64,000 bases of DNA from Odontocerum albicorne (taxonomy: Eukaryota; Arthropoda; Insecta; Trichoptera; Odontoceridae): the NCBI GenBank assembly GCA_949825065.1, contig OX463854.1, forward strand, positions 15,752,549 to 15,816,548. Direction: 5' to 3'. Of this stretch, positions 41,663 through 52,761 are shown piece by piece (the first letter of the stretch is position 1; the number at the start of each line of letters is the position of its first letter). Under the pieces are notes generated by a model. The model was given only the letters and a program-made list of their open reading frames with translations, was not told where the DNA came from and made no database searches. A program made the position numbers and the translations under genes.

Positions 41663-41866
41663 CATCGCCATGTTACCAGATGCAAAGAATGTTACACTAT
41701 TATGTTACATCTGAGTGACCTGACCGCGACATCGCCATGTTACCAGATGCAAAGAATGTTACACTTTTATGTTACATCTGAGTGACCTGACCGCGACATC
41801 GCCATGTTACCAGATGCAAAGAATGTTACACTATTATGTTACATCTGAGTGACCTGACCGCGACAT
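41663..41866. repeat. 67-bp tandem repeat, three copies
   Basis: The unit runs CATCGCCATGTTACCAGATG, CAAAGAATGTTACAC, TATGTTACATCTGAGTGACC, TGACCGCGA. Copies start at 41663, 41730 and 41797 and differ at only a base or so. Confidence 0.95.
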
Positions 41867-42139
41867 CATGATATATTTTTATGTCTGATTCCACAAATTA
41901 TTTTTATCAATGAGACACATTATACTATAATATTAAGAAAGTTTTTTTTTTCAAAAATGATTTTCACAAAGCGTAATGAATGCTCGTCAAAAGTTCAGAG
42001 CTGGATATTGAGAGTGAATCACTTGAGAGGTTAAAATTAATAAAATAAAAGTCCCGTATACCCTGTGTGAGGGATATACTACCGCAGGAAAGAGGAACAA
42101 ATTAGCAAAGCAAATTAAATATGCCCTTCCGATGATCGT

Positions 42140-42480
42140 CGTTTATCGAATTCGCTCGCGCAACGATCTCCATAAAAGTAACAACGAAAGAACGGTTCGA
42201 CGTGGAATCGAATAAATCTGGCGCTCAGTCCGGGTTAAGAAGGCCGGGTGAGGACGGGGCGGGATGCGGATTGGAAAAAGGCGGAATTCCCACAAGTGTG
42301 TGGGCTGGGCCCCCCGCCCGCCGCGGCCCGGTGGCGCCGCCCACCGCCAGCCCAAGCGCTCCCGCCGCCCGCGTCCCGCCTACCGTCACTTGTTTTGCCG
42401 CCCGCCAGGCGTCGGCGATCATCGGCGCAATACTTCTGATCGACACCTGAACCAACTGTTTGTGACAACTAACTTGTGCA
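42140..42480. other. strong CpG island-like pocket
   Basis: The GC-richest part of the window (GGCCCCCCGCCCGCCGCGGC), with overlapping frames in almost all readings that are composition artefacts. CGAATAAATCTGGCGCTCAG parallels the pocket at 8395. The rest of the neighbourhood is AT-rich, so this may be a promoter-proximal or regulatory element. No exon was identified. Confidence 0.45.
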
Positions 42481-42542
42481 TAATAAAATTCCTACATTGA
42501 TCTGGAAACATTGTAAATTTGTCTTTACTATTTTTTGTCGAT

Positions 42543-42690
42543 ATCTCCGTGGCTATGTTGATACAACATGTGTCTTCTGATGGTTTTAGGTTTGATTCTT
42601 GATGATACCCAAAATATGGATCTATGTTAAGTCTATATTTTTCACATCAAGCATTTTCTCTTTTTGGTTGGAAAAATGTAATATAACAAT
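42543..42690 (+). mobile_element. SINE family A, degenerate
   Basis: ATCTCCGTGGCTATGTTGAT, then TTTTAGGTTTGATTCTTGAT, then TTGGTTGGAAAAATGTAATA. Confidence 0.5.
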
Positions 42691-43117
42691 AACGAAAAAA
42701 TAACTATGTATTATATTTAATAGGTATGTCATAAAATTCATAAAAAAAAAACATGTTCATGGCATTTTTACCAGAAGTTACATACATTTGAAATAATTTC
42801 TTTTAGGTTAACTAATGATTTTTTTTAATTTTTGGCACGATTAACAATATATTTTTATTTATATATTTTATAAAATAGTAACAAAACATATGAGTTATCT
42901 TATACGAATATGTATGTAATGGGTAAACAATTGTCTAGACCTCATACCCCCAATATATGAATATATCTTGTGATCACACTTCACTCCGTAAAAACCGAAA
43001 TTTTATTCAACGTATGTTAGTTGCTGCTTTTGCACAATGAAATACACATATAGTATAAGAGTTTATCCGTTTTTGAGACAGATATTCAGAATGTTTTTGA
43101 TTTATATGGCATGCAGA

Positions 43118-43205
43118 CCAAAAACTTGAAGTCCGCTAAATAAGATGTAATATACGGAGCACCTCAAGGATCAATACTCGGACCATTGATATTTATATTA
43201 TATGG
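43118..43205 (+). mobile_element. CR1/Jockey-like RT fragment
   Basis: Reads VIYGAPQGSILGPLIFILYG, a clear form of the RT motif 'GVPQGSILGPLLFLIY'. No further RT blocks were seen on either side. Confidence 0.7.
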
Positions 43206-43471
43206 TGTACTGAGTCGATTCGCTTTAAGGGTTTTTGTTAAACTCAAAAAAATATGAATTCTCTGTTCGTCAACCACAGTGAAATATATTTATAAAGTTA
43301 CTGTTTTTTAAACAGAAAATATGACTCTAGGAGTCTGACCTGGCAAAGCACATTGTCATAAATATTTTTGCATGTGAGATACAAATACACAAACTTCTAC
43401 GCGGGAAATAATTACTATTCTCCAGAAAAAAATATGTATGCCTTGTTGGTTGACGTTTTTTTTTTTCGTGT

Positions 43472-43560
43472 GTTTTATTCCACTTTTGTTGTATATGTTA
43501 CAGTTTAATCAGAAGCGTTTATTGCCGTGTGCCGATCTCTGATAATAATTGCATATATCA
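43472..43560 (-). mobile_element. SINE A tail, reversed
   Basis: TATTCCACTTTTGTTGTATA, then GTTTATTGCCGTGTGCCGAT is the complement of the family tail. A short duplication (TTTTGTTCCTGAACATAA) follows at 43629 and 43676. Confidence 0.5.
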
Positions 43561-43779
43561 AAATATCGTTGTAAACAGAAAGTAACATGTTTTTGTCCAA
43601 TGTATCGAATTTAAATGTGAATTCGTTGTTTTGTTCCTGAACATAAAATAATATCAGATAATGAAAACTAAACGTTTTGTTCCTGAACATAATATCAGAG
43701 AATGAAAACTTAACATATTCATATTTTTTTTGTATTTATTTTTCGTTTAAATTGGTTTTATCTTCTTCTGCGTCTGACC

Positions 43780-44095
43780 CTCACATGCAGTGCGTCCACT
43801 TCAACCAGGTCACAGCGTCCGATGTTAGGTTTTCTAGCTCCTGCATGCCTCCAGGAAACCCTTACAATGATTGGATGCCACAGCTGTGAAGAGCAGCCAA
43901 TGCAGAATTGCTTTTGCGCACGGGTGCGTTGTCATGCAAAAGCAGCACCCTTTTGGCCCATTTTCCTGTCCTTTTCTCCTTCACAGTTTCTTTTTGCTGC
44001 ATCAGCAGCCGTGCACAATGCGGTATATGGTATTGATCTCTGTTATCGGCATGTTGTCTATTTGCTCCAGAGTATTCCCGATTGGACAACATGAA
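43780..44095 (-). pseudogene. mariner transposase fragment around the second catalytic Asp
   Basis: The minus strand reads LMQQKETVKEKRTGKWAKRV, then LLLHDNAPVRKSNSALAALH, then SCGIQSL and then stops. The D in LLHDNAP is the second residue of the DD34D triad. It matches the second mariner copy (44664-45767) closely and supplies part of the segment which that copy lacks. No TIR was found. Confidence 0.75.
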
Positions 44096-44099
44096 GTAA

Positions 44100-44663
44100 A
44101 ATAAAGTGGCAGCGGTTTTATTATTTACTTAATTGATTTCCAGTGCACAGTTTGTTTAAGGAAACAAGACAATGTTAATTGTGTCTCGGTAAGTCCCTTA
44201 AACATAACCGCTCATTTATTTTCAATAACACACTTTGTTAAAGAAATAAATCCTGGTGTACCTTTCTTATATTAAGGCGTAAAACCCCTATAATCCAGAG
44301 CTTTGATAAATGTAAGAATATATCTCTAAATATGTACCAATTGTTTAGGACTTAAGTTTGTCCTCTGGTGTGTCCTTTATCATCTTAGATTATTTGGTTA
44401 TATTTTCTATTTAACGCCTACATGGCTTAGCAGACCGTTTTTCGAACCGTTTTCTATATTTATTAAATTAAGCACCTTAAAGGACTACACGAACTTTTGT
44501 GTAAATAAGTTTTATTATTTCAACATTCCCGCACGTGGACTATTTTTTTTCTTTTATGTATAAAAATAAACTTGGGGATTTTTTTACATTATTTCATTGT
44601 GGTTACTTTTATATCAGCGGTGCATCAAAAATTGTGACAAAGATTACACTCTAGGACCACTTA
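44100..44663. other. AT-rich, nothing recognised
   Basis: No feature was seen between the two mariner remnants. Confidence 0.45.
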
Positions 44664-45767
44664 CGAGGAAAGGTCAATAAATTCGCGGAATGAAAGGGAA
44701 AATGTGGAAAAAATCATTCTTTTTTTTTCCTTTTCAATATATTCACCATTAACTCTAGTACATTTTCAGACCTTTCAATAGGCTTATTTATACCCACAAT
44801 AAAAAAGATTTGCTTTTGCCCTCAAAATAAGCCGAAATTGCACTTTTAATTTCATCATTCATAAATTTCTTCCTTCAAGCTTATTTATTCTCACGACAAA
44901 AAAAATTGCTTTTGACCTCAAAATAAGCTGAAATTGCACTTTTCACTTCTTCATCGTCCGTATTTTTTTCCCTGGAAGTTCTTTTTTCATATTTGGAAAT
45001 AAATAGTAGTCAGACGGAGCCAGGTCTGGGCTGTAGGGAGAGTGATTTAATGTTTGGATGCCACAGCTGTGAAGAGTAGCCAATGCAGAATTGCTTTTGT
45101 GCACGGGTGCATTGTCATGCAAAACCCAAGTTTCATCTCCAGTAATGATTCGGCTCAAAATCTCATATTTGTTGTTATTGCAGAGGTCCATAAACTATCG
45201 TGAACATTCGACACGTTGTTTTTGAAGTGCCGTGAGCATTCTGGGTACCCACCTTGCACTGAGTTTTAACATCCCTAGATGCCGATGGATGACATTTAAA
45301 ATGGTTGTAGGTGATATTCCAACCATCTCAGATAGCTGTTGTTTGTTAAGTCGAGCATCTTCCAGCACAATATTTTCTATTTTTTTTACGATGTTTGAAG
45401 AAATGGTCTCAACAGGCTGTCCTGGTCGGAGGTCGTCTTCAATCGATTATTTTCCTTGCTTAAAAAGTCTATGCCACTTGTAAACCATCGTTTTTACGGG
45501 GCAACAGTCCAAGATATCTTGCAAAATGATTTGACGTGTTTTACCTTGTTTTGTGAGAAACTTAATTACGGCGTGATACTCAATTTTACCATACTTTGGG
45601 TGTTATTAACGTTTGAGATACTCTCTCGACGATATCTTAAACAATACTGTTTAAATTATAACTTGGTGAGTATACTAATAATGAGTCATATTATCGGAAC
45701 ATGCACATGCGCACTACCGACCCCTCCCTTAACCTCTTCATTCCACGAATATATTGACCTCCCTTTG
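44664..45767 (-). mobile_element. mariner element with both TIRs, internally deleted
   Basis: The left end CGAGGAAAGGTCAATAAATT, then CGCGGAATGAA (44664-44694), is inverted at 45737-45767 (TTCATTCCACGAATATATTG, then ACCTCCCTTTG) with a few mismatches. TA flanks at 44662-44663 and 45768-45769. An internal direct duplication of about 97 bp (44783-44879 and 44880-44976) repeats the part encoding a 'SAISAYFE'-like block. Minus-strand coding. Confidence 0.88.
44700..45610 (-). pseudogene. mariner transposase, DD34D type, deleted between first and second Asp
   Basis: Minus strand from about 45600: EYHAVIKFLTKQGKTRQII, KWHRLFKQGK, stop, SIEDDLRPGQPVETISSN, KQQLSEMVGISPTTILNVIH, RHLGMLKLSARWVPRML, a second stop, then YEILSRIITGDETWV fused directly to LHDNAPVHKSNSALATLHSC and SPYSPDLAPSDYYLFPNMKK. 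All three catalytic Asp contexts are present (GDETW, HDNAP, SPDLAPSD). However, about 90 residues between the first two are missing, and two stops interrupt the N-terminus. Confidence 0.82.
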
Positions 45768-45769
45768 TA

Positions 45770-46641
45770 CAATGCAACATTTCTATGAAGTATGAGCAAA
45801 ATACTTCCGTTTAAACTTAAGAATTAAATGGAATCAATTTGTATTGTATTTTATATTTATAGTTTCAATCAAATGAGAATCTTAGGTTTCCATCACGAAA
45901 TTTTGAGGATATTTCCAAAGTAATATTTCGGGAACTCAAAACGATATTAAGAATAATTAATTGACTTAAATTTTTTAATTTAATGAATATGTCGACTTGG
46001 ATATAAGTAATGGTCACATAAATTTAATTGTTAGAAACATTAATGGTCTCCAAAAACAGACTTGCTGCTCTCAATAAAACTGCAAAACATTGAGATAAAA
46101 ATCAATTGCAGGAATGTATTGTGCAAACAATTATAAATAATGCATTTTAATCTCAAATATTATTTCATTGGATTATTATTTATTTTAATCTATTTTTTTT
46201 CTTGGAGTATATTTTCCATCTACCGAGGTTGCCCATCATGATCTTATCTACAACTGCCCGAATGAACTTGACATTAATCTGTCCAAAACTCTATCGCATG
46301 TTCTTCAACCAAGATGTTCGTCTTCTAAGAACCCGATTTCCAATATGGCATGAATTATTAGACAGAATTTGATACTCATTATGGTGCATGAATTATCCAA
46401 TATATTCCGGTTTATTCTTTTTTCGATAGTATCTAATATTATTTTTTTTGGTTGAGTTCTTTAAAATGTTAACGAGCATCAAAACGAATGTCAATCATCG
46501 TTAACCTGAATAATGTTCGTAGTTTCATACCCTTCGCCGCTCCAAGCCTTAACAATCATATTTTCATGAGTTTGCAACGTGCTCAACAGTCACGTCTGAA
46601 TATTGTCTTCTACAAAATTCGAGATTTTTAATCACAATAGG
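45770..46641. other. AT-rich, nothing recognised
   Basis: No feature was seen. Confidence 0.45.
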
Positions 46642-46857
46642 TGACCTCCGTTACCTAGTTGGTAAGACGCCTGTCTCTCAAACCGGAGTTGCGGGCTTAA
46701 ATCCCGCTGGAACCCAGATGAAAAAAAAAAGGTTTTCAGTCTGGTTTTCACTTAAGGCCTCTTACATCTGCCTTGTTGGTTGGAAAAAATTGCCTTATGG
46801 CAATTAGCCCGCCAGGTGGTACCGCATGCAACGAAAGTGTTATACAATACAATACGC
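46642..46857 (+). mobile_element. SINE family A, best full-length copy
   Basis: tRNA-like head TGACCTCCGTTACCTAGTTG, GTAAGACGCCTGTCTCTCAA, then a box B region GGGCTTAAATCCCGCTGGAA. Body TTTTCAGTCTGGTTTTCACT. Tail GGTTGGAAAAAATTGCCTTA, GGCAATTAGCCCGCCAGGTG, GCAACGAAAGTGTTATACAA and a TACAA-type repeat. Useful as the reference copy for the family. Confidence 0.85.
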
Positions 46858-46904
46858 TAACATGAATTATCTCAAATCACGTAATTTTTCATCGTTTTGC
46901 ACGT

Positions 46905-46980
46905 TCACTATATAGAAAGCAGCATGATGGGTTTATTGCCGTGTAGAAATCTCTGCCAACTAACGAGAAACATGCCAAAG
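46905..46980 (-). mobile_element. SINE A tail, reversed
   Basis: GCATGATGGGTTTATTGCCG, then TAGAAATCTCTGCCAACTAA is the complement of the tail. Confidence 0.5.
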
Positions 46981-47187
46981 TAGGTTTAGTGATACCCAAC
47001 CTCTTTTTGAAAATTTGTGCGAATGGGTATATCATCCACAACACCTTGGTTGGGAGAAAGGCTTCTTACCGTTTAGGTCAAAAAGATCTTAGTTCCAAAT
47101 TTATGGGAAAGAAAAATAATTATCGAGTTTTTATTAGTGCAGTGGCGATTATTTTAGTCAGGCGCTATCAAAATACGACAAATGATG

Positions 47188-47405
47188 ATCTCCATGGTTT
47201 AGTTGATAAGATGCCTGTATTTCGACCCAGCAGTTACGGGCTCCATTCTCGTTGGTATCCAGTTTTTTAAATGTTTAAATAAAGTGTTCTTGTATGGTTT
47301 TCACTTAAGGCTTCTTCAACATCTTTCTTGTGAGTTGAAAGAGATTCACACATGGCACAAAAGTCACCAAATTGTACTTTATACAACGAAAATGTAATAC
47401 AATGC
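47188..47405 (+). mobile_element. SINE family A, near full length
   Basis: Head ATCTCCATGGTTTAGTTGAT, AAGATGCCTGTATTTCGACC, GGGCTCCATTCTCGTTGGTA; body TTTTCACTTAAGGCTTCTTC; tail GAAAGAGATTCACACATGGC, ACAACGAAAATGTAATACAA. Confidence 0.75.
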
Positions 47406-48139
47406 AAAATAGAAAAAAAAACAGCCTTTAACCTTTATTTGAACAAAATTATGTTGTTGAAATTTCAAGTATTCAAGTTTAAAAGGTTTATAATGTAAAC
47501 CATTTGAAACCTTTGATAATGTTCTTTTCATTGCGCGTTATCTTCACAAAATTGTTCCCAATCACTGAAAATCTCTTTTCGGAGCGGCAAACATTTTACT
47601 TAAATCATTATTGCTCTCTCGCTGTTTTTTGACACAACATCATGTCGAATATCTTTTTAACGGGCGAAATTTGAATTTTCCCATTTCGCAGCATACCTAT
47701 TTCATGAGCTCTTACACGGGAAAATGTTAATTTCTTGTTTCGCTAAATTAATGTATTCTTTTGGGAAATATTTGAATTAATTGTTACGCAAAAATGTGGA
47801 CTTTGTTTATTTTTTTCGTGCTCCGTTATCATTTTCAAGTCGTTGGAAATGTGAATATTTGAGCAGTTTTAATATCCCTTCTCCTCGAGGCAAGCAAGCG
47901 ACTCCCTAATGATTAAATAATGCCTAAATTGGAATTTTAGGAATCAGGCTACATAATATTTTTCAATGATTTAGCCAGGACACAAACCCTTAGCCCGTTT
48001 GCGGGCTCCCTCAAGTGGTATTCAGTAAGACTGTTACCTGAAGTTGAAGGGATGTTTGATTAGTTATCATTCTCTTGGAATTTCACCACGACCTCCTATA
48101 TTTAAAGAGTTAACGCCAGTATCAATTTTTTTATCATTC
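47406..48139. other. AT-rich, nothing firm
   Basis: Around 47960-48060 the words TTAGCCCGTTTGCGGGCTCC form a short hairpin near possible SINE-derived sequence. Nothing else was seen. Confidence 0.35.
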
Positions 48140-48305
48140 GTATGGTTCCCTTCAACATATTCAAACTAGTGATTCGGATGTATTGAAGTTTGTGGCAGGG
48201 AGATAACTTTGTCTTCGACTCTTTTAATCAAGGTTTAAAGAACCAGTGGAGTAGGCACGGAACTCTCTGTTATTCATCGCATGTATTAGCAATACTACGT
48301 CGCGC
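48140..48305 (-). mobile_element. SINE family C, reversed fragment
   Basis: TAGTGATTCGGATGTATTGA, AGAACCAGTGGAGTAGGCAC and ATTAGCAATACTAC are the complement of the body at 55930-56100. Confidence 0.5.
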
Positions 48306-48581
48306 ACTTAACAAGTCTATCGTGTGAGTAACAAGCCTAGCAAACGAGTATTGACACCAAACGATATATTTTACCAGACTGCTATTTTTGCGGAAATTGC
48401 CTTGACATCACAGGAAACACTAAGAAAGGTAATGGGAAACTCTATGAAAAGAGTGTACTCTTGCGTACAACATAATGACTCACATATGTTTAGCACACTA
48501 TATAAAAAAAAACTAAATAATAAAGGAATTTTTGCTGCACCCTGTATTTATTGTACATGAACTATTTCTTTTTATACGACA

Positions 48582-48882
48582 CCATCCGTGGCGAGTTGGT
48601 TGGATGCTGTTCTTGGGTTCCGTTTCTGATTGTACCAAAAAAAATATTACCAACCTGATTCAAGCGTTGGTCTGGTAACAATAGTCACATGTGTTGTTGC
48701 TCGTCCATATGCGGTAGTATTTACAATACGCTTGATGAGGACGTGAGCTATTTGCTAATCCAGTGGCTCTTAACCCGAAGGCTCGATTACTCGGACCGAA
48801 GACAATATTGTTTTTCCGGCCATGCTCTTCAATTTTTCCTCACCATCAATTCGAATGTGTTGAAGGGACTTGTACAAATAAA
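48582..48882 (+). mobile_element. SINE family C
   Basis: tRNA-like head CATCCGTGGCGAGTTGGTTG; body GGTCTGGTAACAATAGTCAC, ATGCGGTAGTATTTACAATA, CCAGTGGCTCTTAACCCGAA, AATTCGAATGTGTTGAAGGG. Colinear with 55847-56105 and 41366-41590. Confidence 0.65.
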
Positions 48883-49821
48883 TAAATTTTCTCCATGTCC
48901 ATATAAGGTATCAAATAAGTTCTGGATAGATTGCTTAAAGTAGTAGAATTATTTTATTTTCCGTTTGAAGTTATCGATTTAATTACTCTCTTATCTGCAC
49001 AAATTTCTAAACTTGATATTCCGTATTTGCTGGATGAATTTCAATTTTACAGTCCTGCAAGACTATCAGGTGCAAGCAGACTATTTTATTCCAAGTATTA
49101 CGTGCAATCTATTGTAGGTTCATAAATCGACAGGTTAACCGTCAAGGTGGAGGCTCTTTGTGTCATCTCGACTTCAATGAAATATTAACTGAAATCCATG
49201 TACCATAGATTATTTATATATTCGAAGAAAATTGAGATATCCAAATATTTCAATATAGCTGTTTTTTTATCATTTTCCCCAAGTCCTACCCTTTTTTTCT
49301 TCGACTTGTGAAAACTTTTCAAATAAAATAATGTTATCGTTTAATTTATATACCTGTATTTTTTGTATATTATTAAATTTAAAAAAGAAAACTGTAATCA
49401 CTTTCCTCTTAACTGACGATGGTTGGAGTCAGTTTATCGAGCAGCCAATTCTGACGATCTTTCTCCACCTCTTATCTGCTCTCCTCAGTATGAAGAGCAC
49501 CGGTTACAAAGAGACCAGTGACCCATCTATCTGCGAGTGATTTGCCTGAAGATATATTATATTTTTCTCAAATAACAGTCGATAGTCTGTTCTGGATACT
49601 TAACTCATCCAAAATGAAGACGTTGGAACGCATCGCTGTCCATTGGATTTTTAATGTCTAATCCGCTGCATTCACTGAATACATTCAAGATGTGCAATTT
49701 TATGTGTATGCCTCATCTCAAATGCGTCGATTCTCCTCTTGTCAGTTATTGTGTTTTTTTTAAATATTTTATATATACAATTTTCCAAAAACATTATAAG
49801 TGTATATTGGGATTATTATAA
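48883..49821. other. AT-rich, nothing recognised
   Basis: Several frames under 85 codons, no motifs. Confidence 0.4.
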
Positions 49822-50140
49822 ACCATGGTACCTAGTTTAATTTGATCTGAATAGTTAATCAAGGTATCTTGTCTAAGTAGACCTGAATAGTTAATCAAGG
49901 TACCTTTTAAGTAGACCTAAATAGTTTAGCAAGGTACCTTGTCTAAGTAGACTTGGATACTTAATCAAGGTACCTAGTCTAAGCAGACCTAAATAGTTAA
50001 TCAAGATATCTTATCTTAGATCTGAATAGTTAATCACGGTACCTGTCTTAGTAAACCTGTATAGTTGTTCAATGTACGTTGTCTAAGTAAACCTGAATAT
50101 CTGATGAAGATATTTGCTCTAACAAAACCTGAATTGTTAA
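49822..50140. repeat. 36-bp minisatellite, about eight diverged copies
   Basis: The unit is close to GTACCTTGTCTAAGTAGACC, then TGAATAGTTAATCAAG. Copies vary by substitutions and short deletions, more toward the 3' end. Confidence 0.92.
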
Positions 50141-50689
50141 TCATTTATAAGAATAAAAAAAAACATGAAATTGGTTGTATCCATTTCATTTCTTCTTCTT
50201 GGTAAATGTTTTAGCAGTTGTCAACTGTTTCAGTTATTTTGATTTATTAATGTCATAGAATTTAAAATATGAAAACTAGGCGAATTTAATTCAGGGAGTA
50301 TTGAAGTTACAAGTAATATAGGATGGCCTTAAAAAGCTGACGCGATCAAACTTATCAAAATTTTAATAAAGGAATAGTGAAAAACCATTTAAAAAATGTA
50401 TTTATGATAAAGTTATGAACGTGGCAAAAACCGAACAATGGTCTCTTACGGAAAAATCTCTCTCCGTTTGCAAAAAGTTTTTAGTTTTTTCAATGAAATG
50501 AAGATTAATAATTAGTATTATTATTTCATCAACGTGATATTATTATTTCAAATGTTGTTAGCGAGAGTGTAATAGCACTACGATTCTACTAAATTTTCTG
50601 TTTTGTCGATGAATTAAATCAATTCATCATTGTTCGCTGGGAACACCAAATTTTGTGTTAATAGCCATGTAAAAAAAGCGTTTGCATTT
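50141..50689. other. AT-rich, nothing recognised
   Basis: No feature was seen. Confidence 0.45.
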
Positions 50690-50912
50690 CAAGGCTTGTT
50701 TTCATTGCATCCCGATCTTAATTTACGGAGTCTCGTAGTTCCTGGTTCAAATCCCACTGGAACACTGAATAAAAAAAATATGTATTCCTGTCTGGTTACA
50801 CTTATGGCCTATTTAAAAAACCTGGTTGGTTGGAAAAGATTGCCACATGGCAATACGTCCGTCAGGTTGTACTGTATACAACGAAAATGTTACGATATAC
50901 AATACAATATCC
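50690..50912 (+). mobile_element. SINE family A, head partly lost
   Basis: GTTCCTGGTTCAAATCCCAC is the head's box B. Then follow TGTCTGGTTACACTTATGGC, GGAAAAGATTGCCACATGGC, AATACGTCCGTCAGGTTGTA and ACAACGAAAATGTTACG. Confidence 0.7.
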
Positions 50913-51391
50913 GATCTCCCGTTGCTCAATACACGTGACTATTTCATTTATAGTACGAGTACCTTAAGTTCAATAACCGATGAGATGGAAAACCTAAAAA
51001 ATATCACCTCAAAAGCTTTGTGAATTTTTATTTAAAAAGGCAGCTTAATCAGTTCCCCACACTGGATGAGCGGCCTTTTTAAACATCGAAGGGTTTATAA
51101 AACCCCAGTTTTACATTAGTGACTTAAATGACTGAATTCATAGTCGGACCTTATTACAAAATACTTTGATCTTGACATATTTTTTTACTGAATAAATAAG
51201 TATAGGATGGTAAATTAAATTTTGTACAAGTTTGTCGTTGCTTCCTTAAACATAACCTATATCACTTCACTTAAAATTTAGAGAGTGTGACGTCTGACTG
51301 AATACAAATTCAAACATTTTAAGGTTAATAGTTATATTGAGGTGGGACTGTGAATTTGGACCCAAATTTTATTTCGTTATAGGATGACTTC
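50913..51391. other. AT-rich, nothing recognised
   Basis: No feature was seen. Confidence 0.4.
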
Positions 51392-52080
51392 TATAGTCTT
51401 CTTCTTCTTCCTCTTCTTTTAGGCATGTTGGCCTGTTATGGTCCTGCATCAACGTTTCCCTCTTGTGACGTCGACTGTCAGCTGTCTTTCCATCTTTTGG
51501 GAGGTCGTCCTGGAGGTCTGCTTGCTTGGGGGATACTGTCCCTGGCCATTCTTACGGCTCTTGGTTCCGCCATTCTGGATACATGTTCGTTCCAGAACCT
51601 TCTTCTCTGTCGTCCCCATCTGACAATATCTTCAACTTCGCACATCCTTCGGATTTCTGTGTTTCGTACTCTATCACGAAGGGTTTGGCCAGCGATACTC
51701 CTGAGAGTACCTTCATTTCGTTGGTTCGAAGGAGATTTTTTTGTTCTGACAGTGTCGGCTCTGGTCTCTATGATGTACTCGTATGTCATTATGGGGCAGA
51801 CACAGATCTTGTATATCCTCACCTTACTTTGGATGTTCATATACTTGTTTTTCCATATAGTATTCTTTAAAAATCCGGAAATAGCTACGGCCTTTTGTGA
51901 TTGTTCAGTACTTCGCCATAGAGGTCATCATTGCACATTATGATAGCACCCAAGTATTTAAATTTTGTAACTTGTTCAATTGGTGTGTCGTCGATCGCCA
52001 CACTGCATCCAACTTGCTATCTGGCTAGAGTCATGCATTTAGTCTTGCTGATGGAGATATATGGTCAGTCGCATTAGTAA
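51392..52080 (-). mobile_element. second LINE type, 3' part with GAA tail
   Basis: The minus-strand 3' end is an AAGAAGAGGAAGAAGAAGAA tract (plus strand near 51400-51420). Upstream on the minus strand (51470-52075), the coding remnant carries the post-RT motifs. This type differs from the RTE-like family at 26765 in both C-terminal motifs and tail. 5'-truncated. Confidence 0.78.
51478..52050 (-). pseudogene. non-LTR polyprotein, post-RT region
   Basis: Minus strand from about 52030: VAIDDTPIEQVTKFKYLGAI, then IMCNDDLYGEV (the 'FKYLG' motif). After a frame disruption, 51840-51478 is open: KVRIYKICVCPIMTYEYIIE, TRADTVRTKKSP, TLRSIAGQTLRDRVRNTEIR, RRRFWNEHVSRMAEPRAVRM, ARDSIPQASRPPGRPPKRWK. This order is typical of the C-terminus of a widespread arthropod non-LTR group. 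At least one stop or frameshift separates the parts. Confidence 0.78.
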
Positions 52081-52119
52081 AATGTTTGGCTCTCTTTCTA
52101 GTTCGATGAAAATAATTGC

Positions 52120-52470
52120 AATGCGCCTATAAGTTTGCTGAGTTCTACTGTATACAACAGAGGTGTATAACATTACATGTAGACCTGATTAGTGACTGGG
52201 CCCCTTGTCAAGTTATCGATGCTTTCATAGAAAATGGCATTTTCCTTTCAAGGTGGCTTTATAATTTCGTTATTTACATTTGAGGACTTTCGTTCAATGT
52301 ATTGTAATGTGGATTTAAGAATTGTCACCGTTTACATTCCGCACTTATGTTTTATAGTCATACCCCGCCACCCGCTGCTCGCTACTCGCTACTCGCTACT
52401 CGTGACCATTTTACCCATCTCAACGTCAATGCTAACAATGGGTACGGGCCGGCGGGAGTGGCGCGGGCTG
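52120..52470. other. SINE A tail scrap and a GC-rich patch
   Basis: Positions 52135-52180 (CTGAGTTCTACTGTATACAA, CAGAGGTGTATAACATTACA) are a SINE A end. Positions 52360-52470 are GC-rich with a GCTACTC microsatellite (52380-52400) and GGTACGGGCCGGCGGGAGTG. Confidence 0.4.
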
Positions 52471-52761
52471 AGGCTGTCACTTTCCTATATATTCATATCA
52501 TAATAATATTGTCTCGTGTAAACAAAACAAATATGCCCGGGGAACCTGCGTCTCTGACAGGGCAAATTGAAAAAAATAATATATTTCGTGAGATTATACA
52601 ATATTCCAGTTCACTTAATACTGAGGATATCTTGGACTTGATAATATACGAGTTCACTTCCTTCCACATGCGAATATATCGTCGAACTATGCTTAGTTAT
52701 TTGTTTTGGCTGGTGACAACGAGTTTTACCTATGAAAAGAAATGTCTCAATAAACATTAGT

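Noticed and set aside
42202..42500. Several overlapping 60-80 codon frames on both strands in the CpG-rich pocket
   Set aside because: Open frames in nearly all readings are expected from low stop-codon frequency in GC-rich DNA.
45232..45788. Plus-strand frames of 83 and 110 codons
   Set aside because: They are antisense readings of the minus-strand mariner transposase.
51425..51943. 172-codon plus-strand frame
   Set aside because: Antisense of the non-LTR polyprotein on the minus strand, which has clear family motifs.
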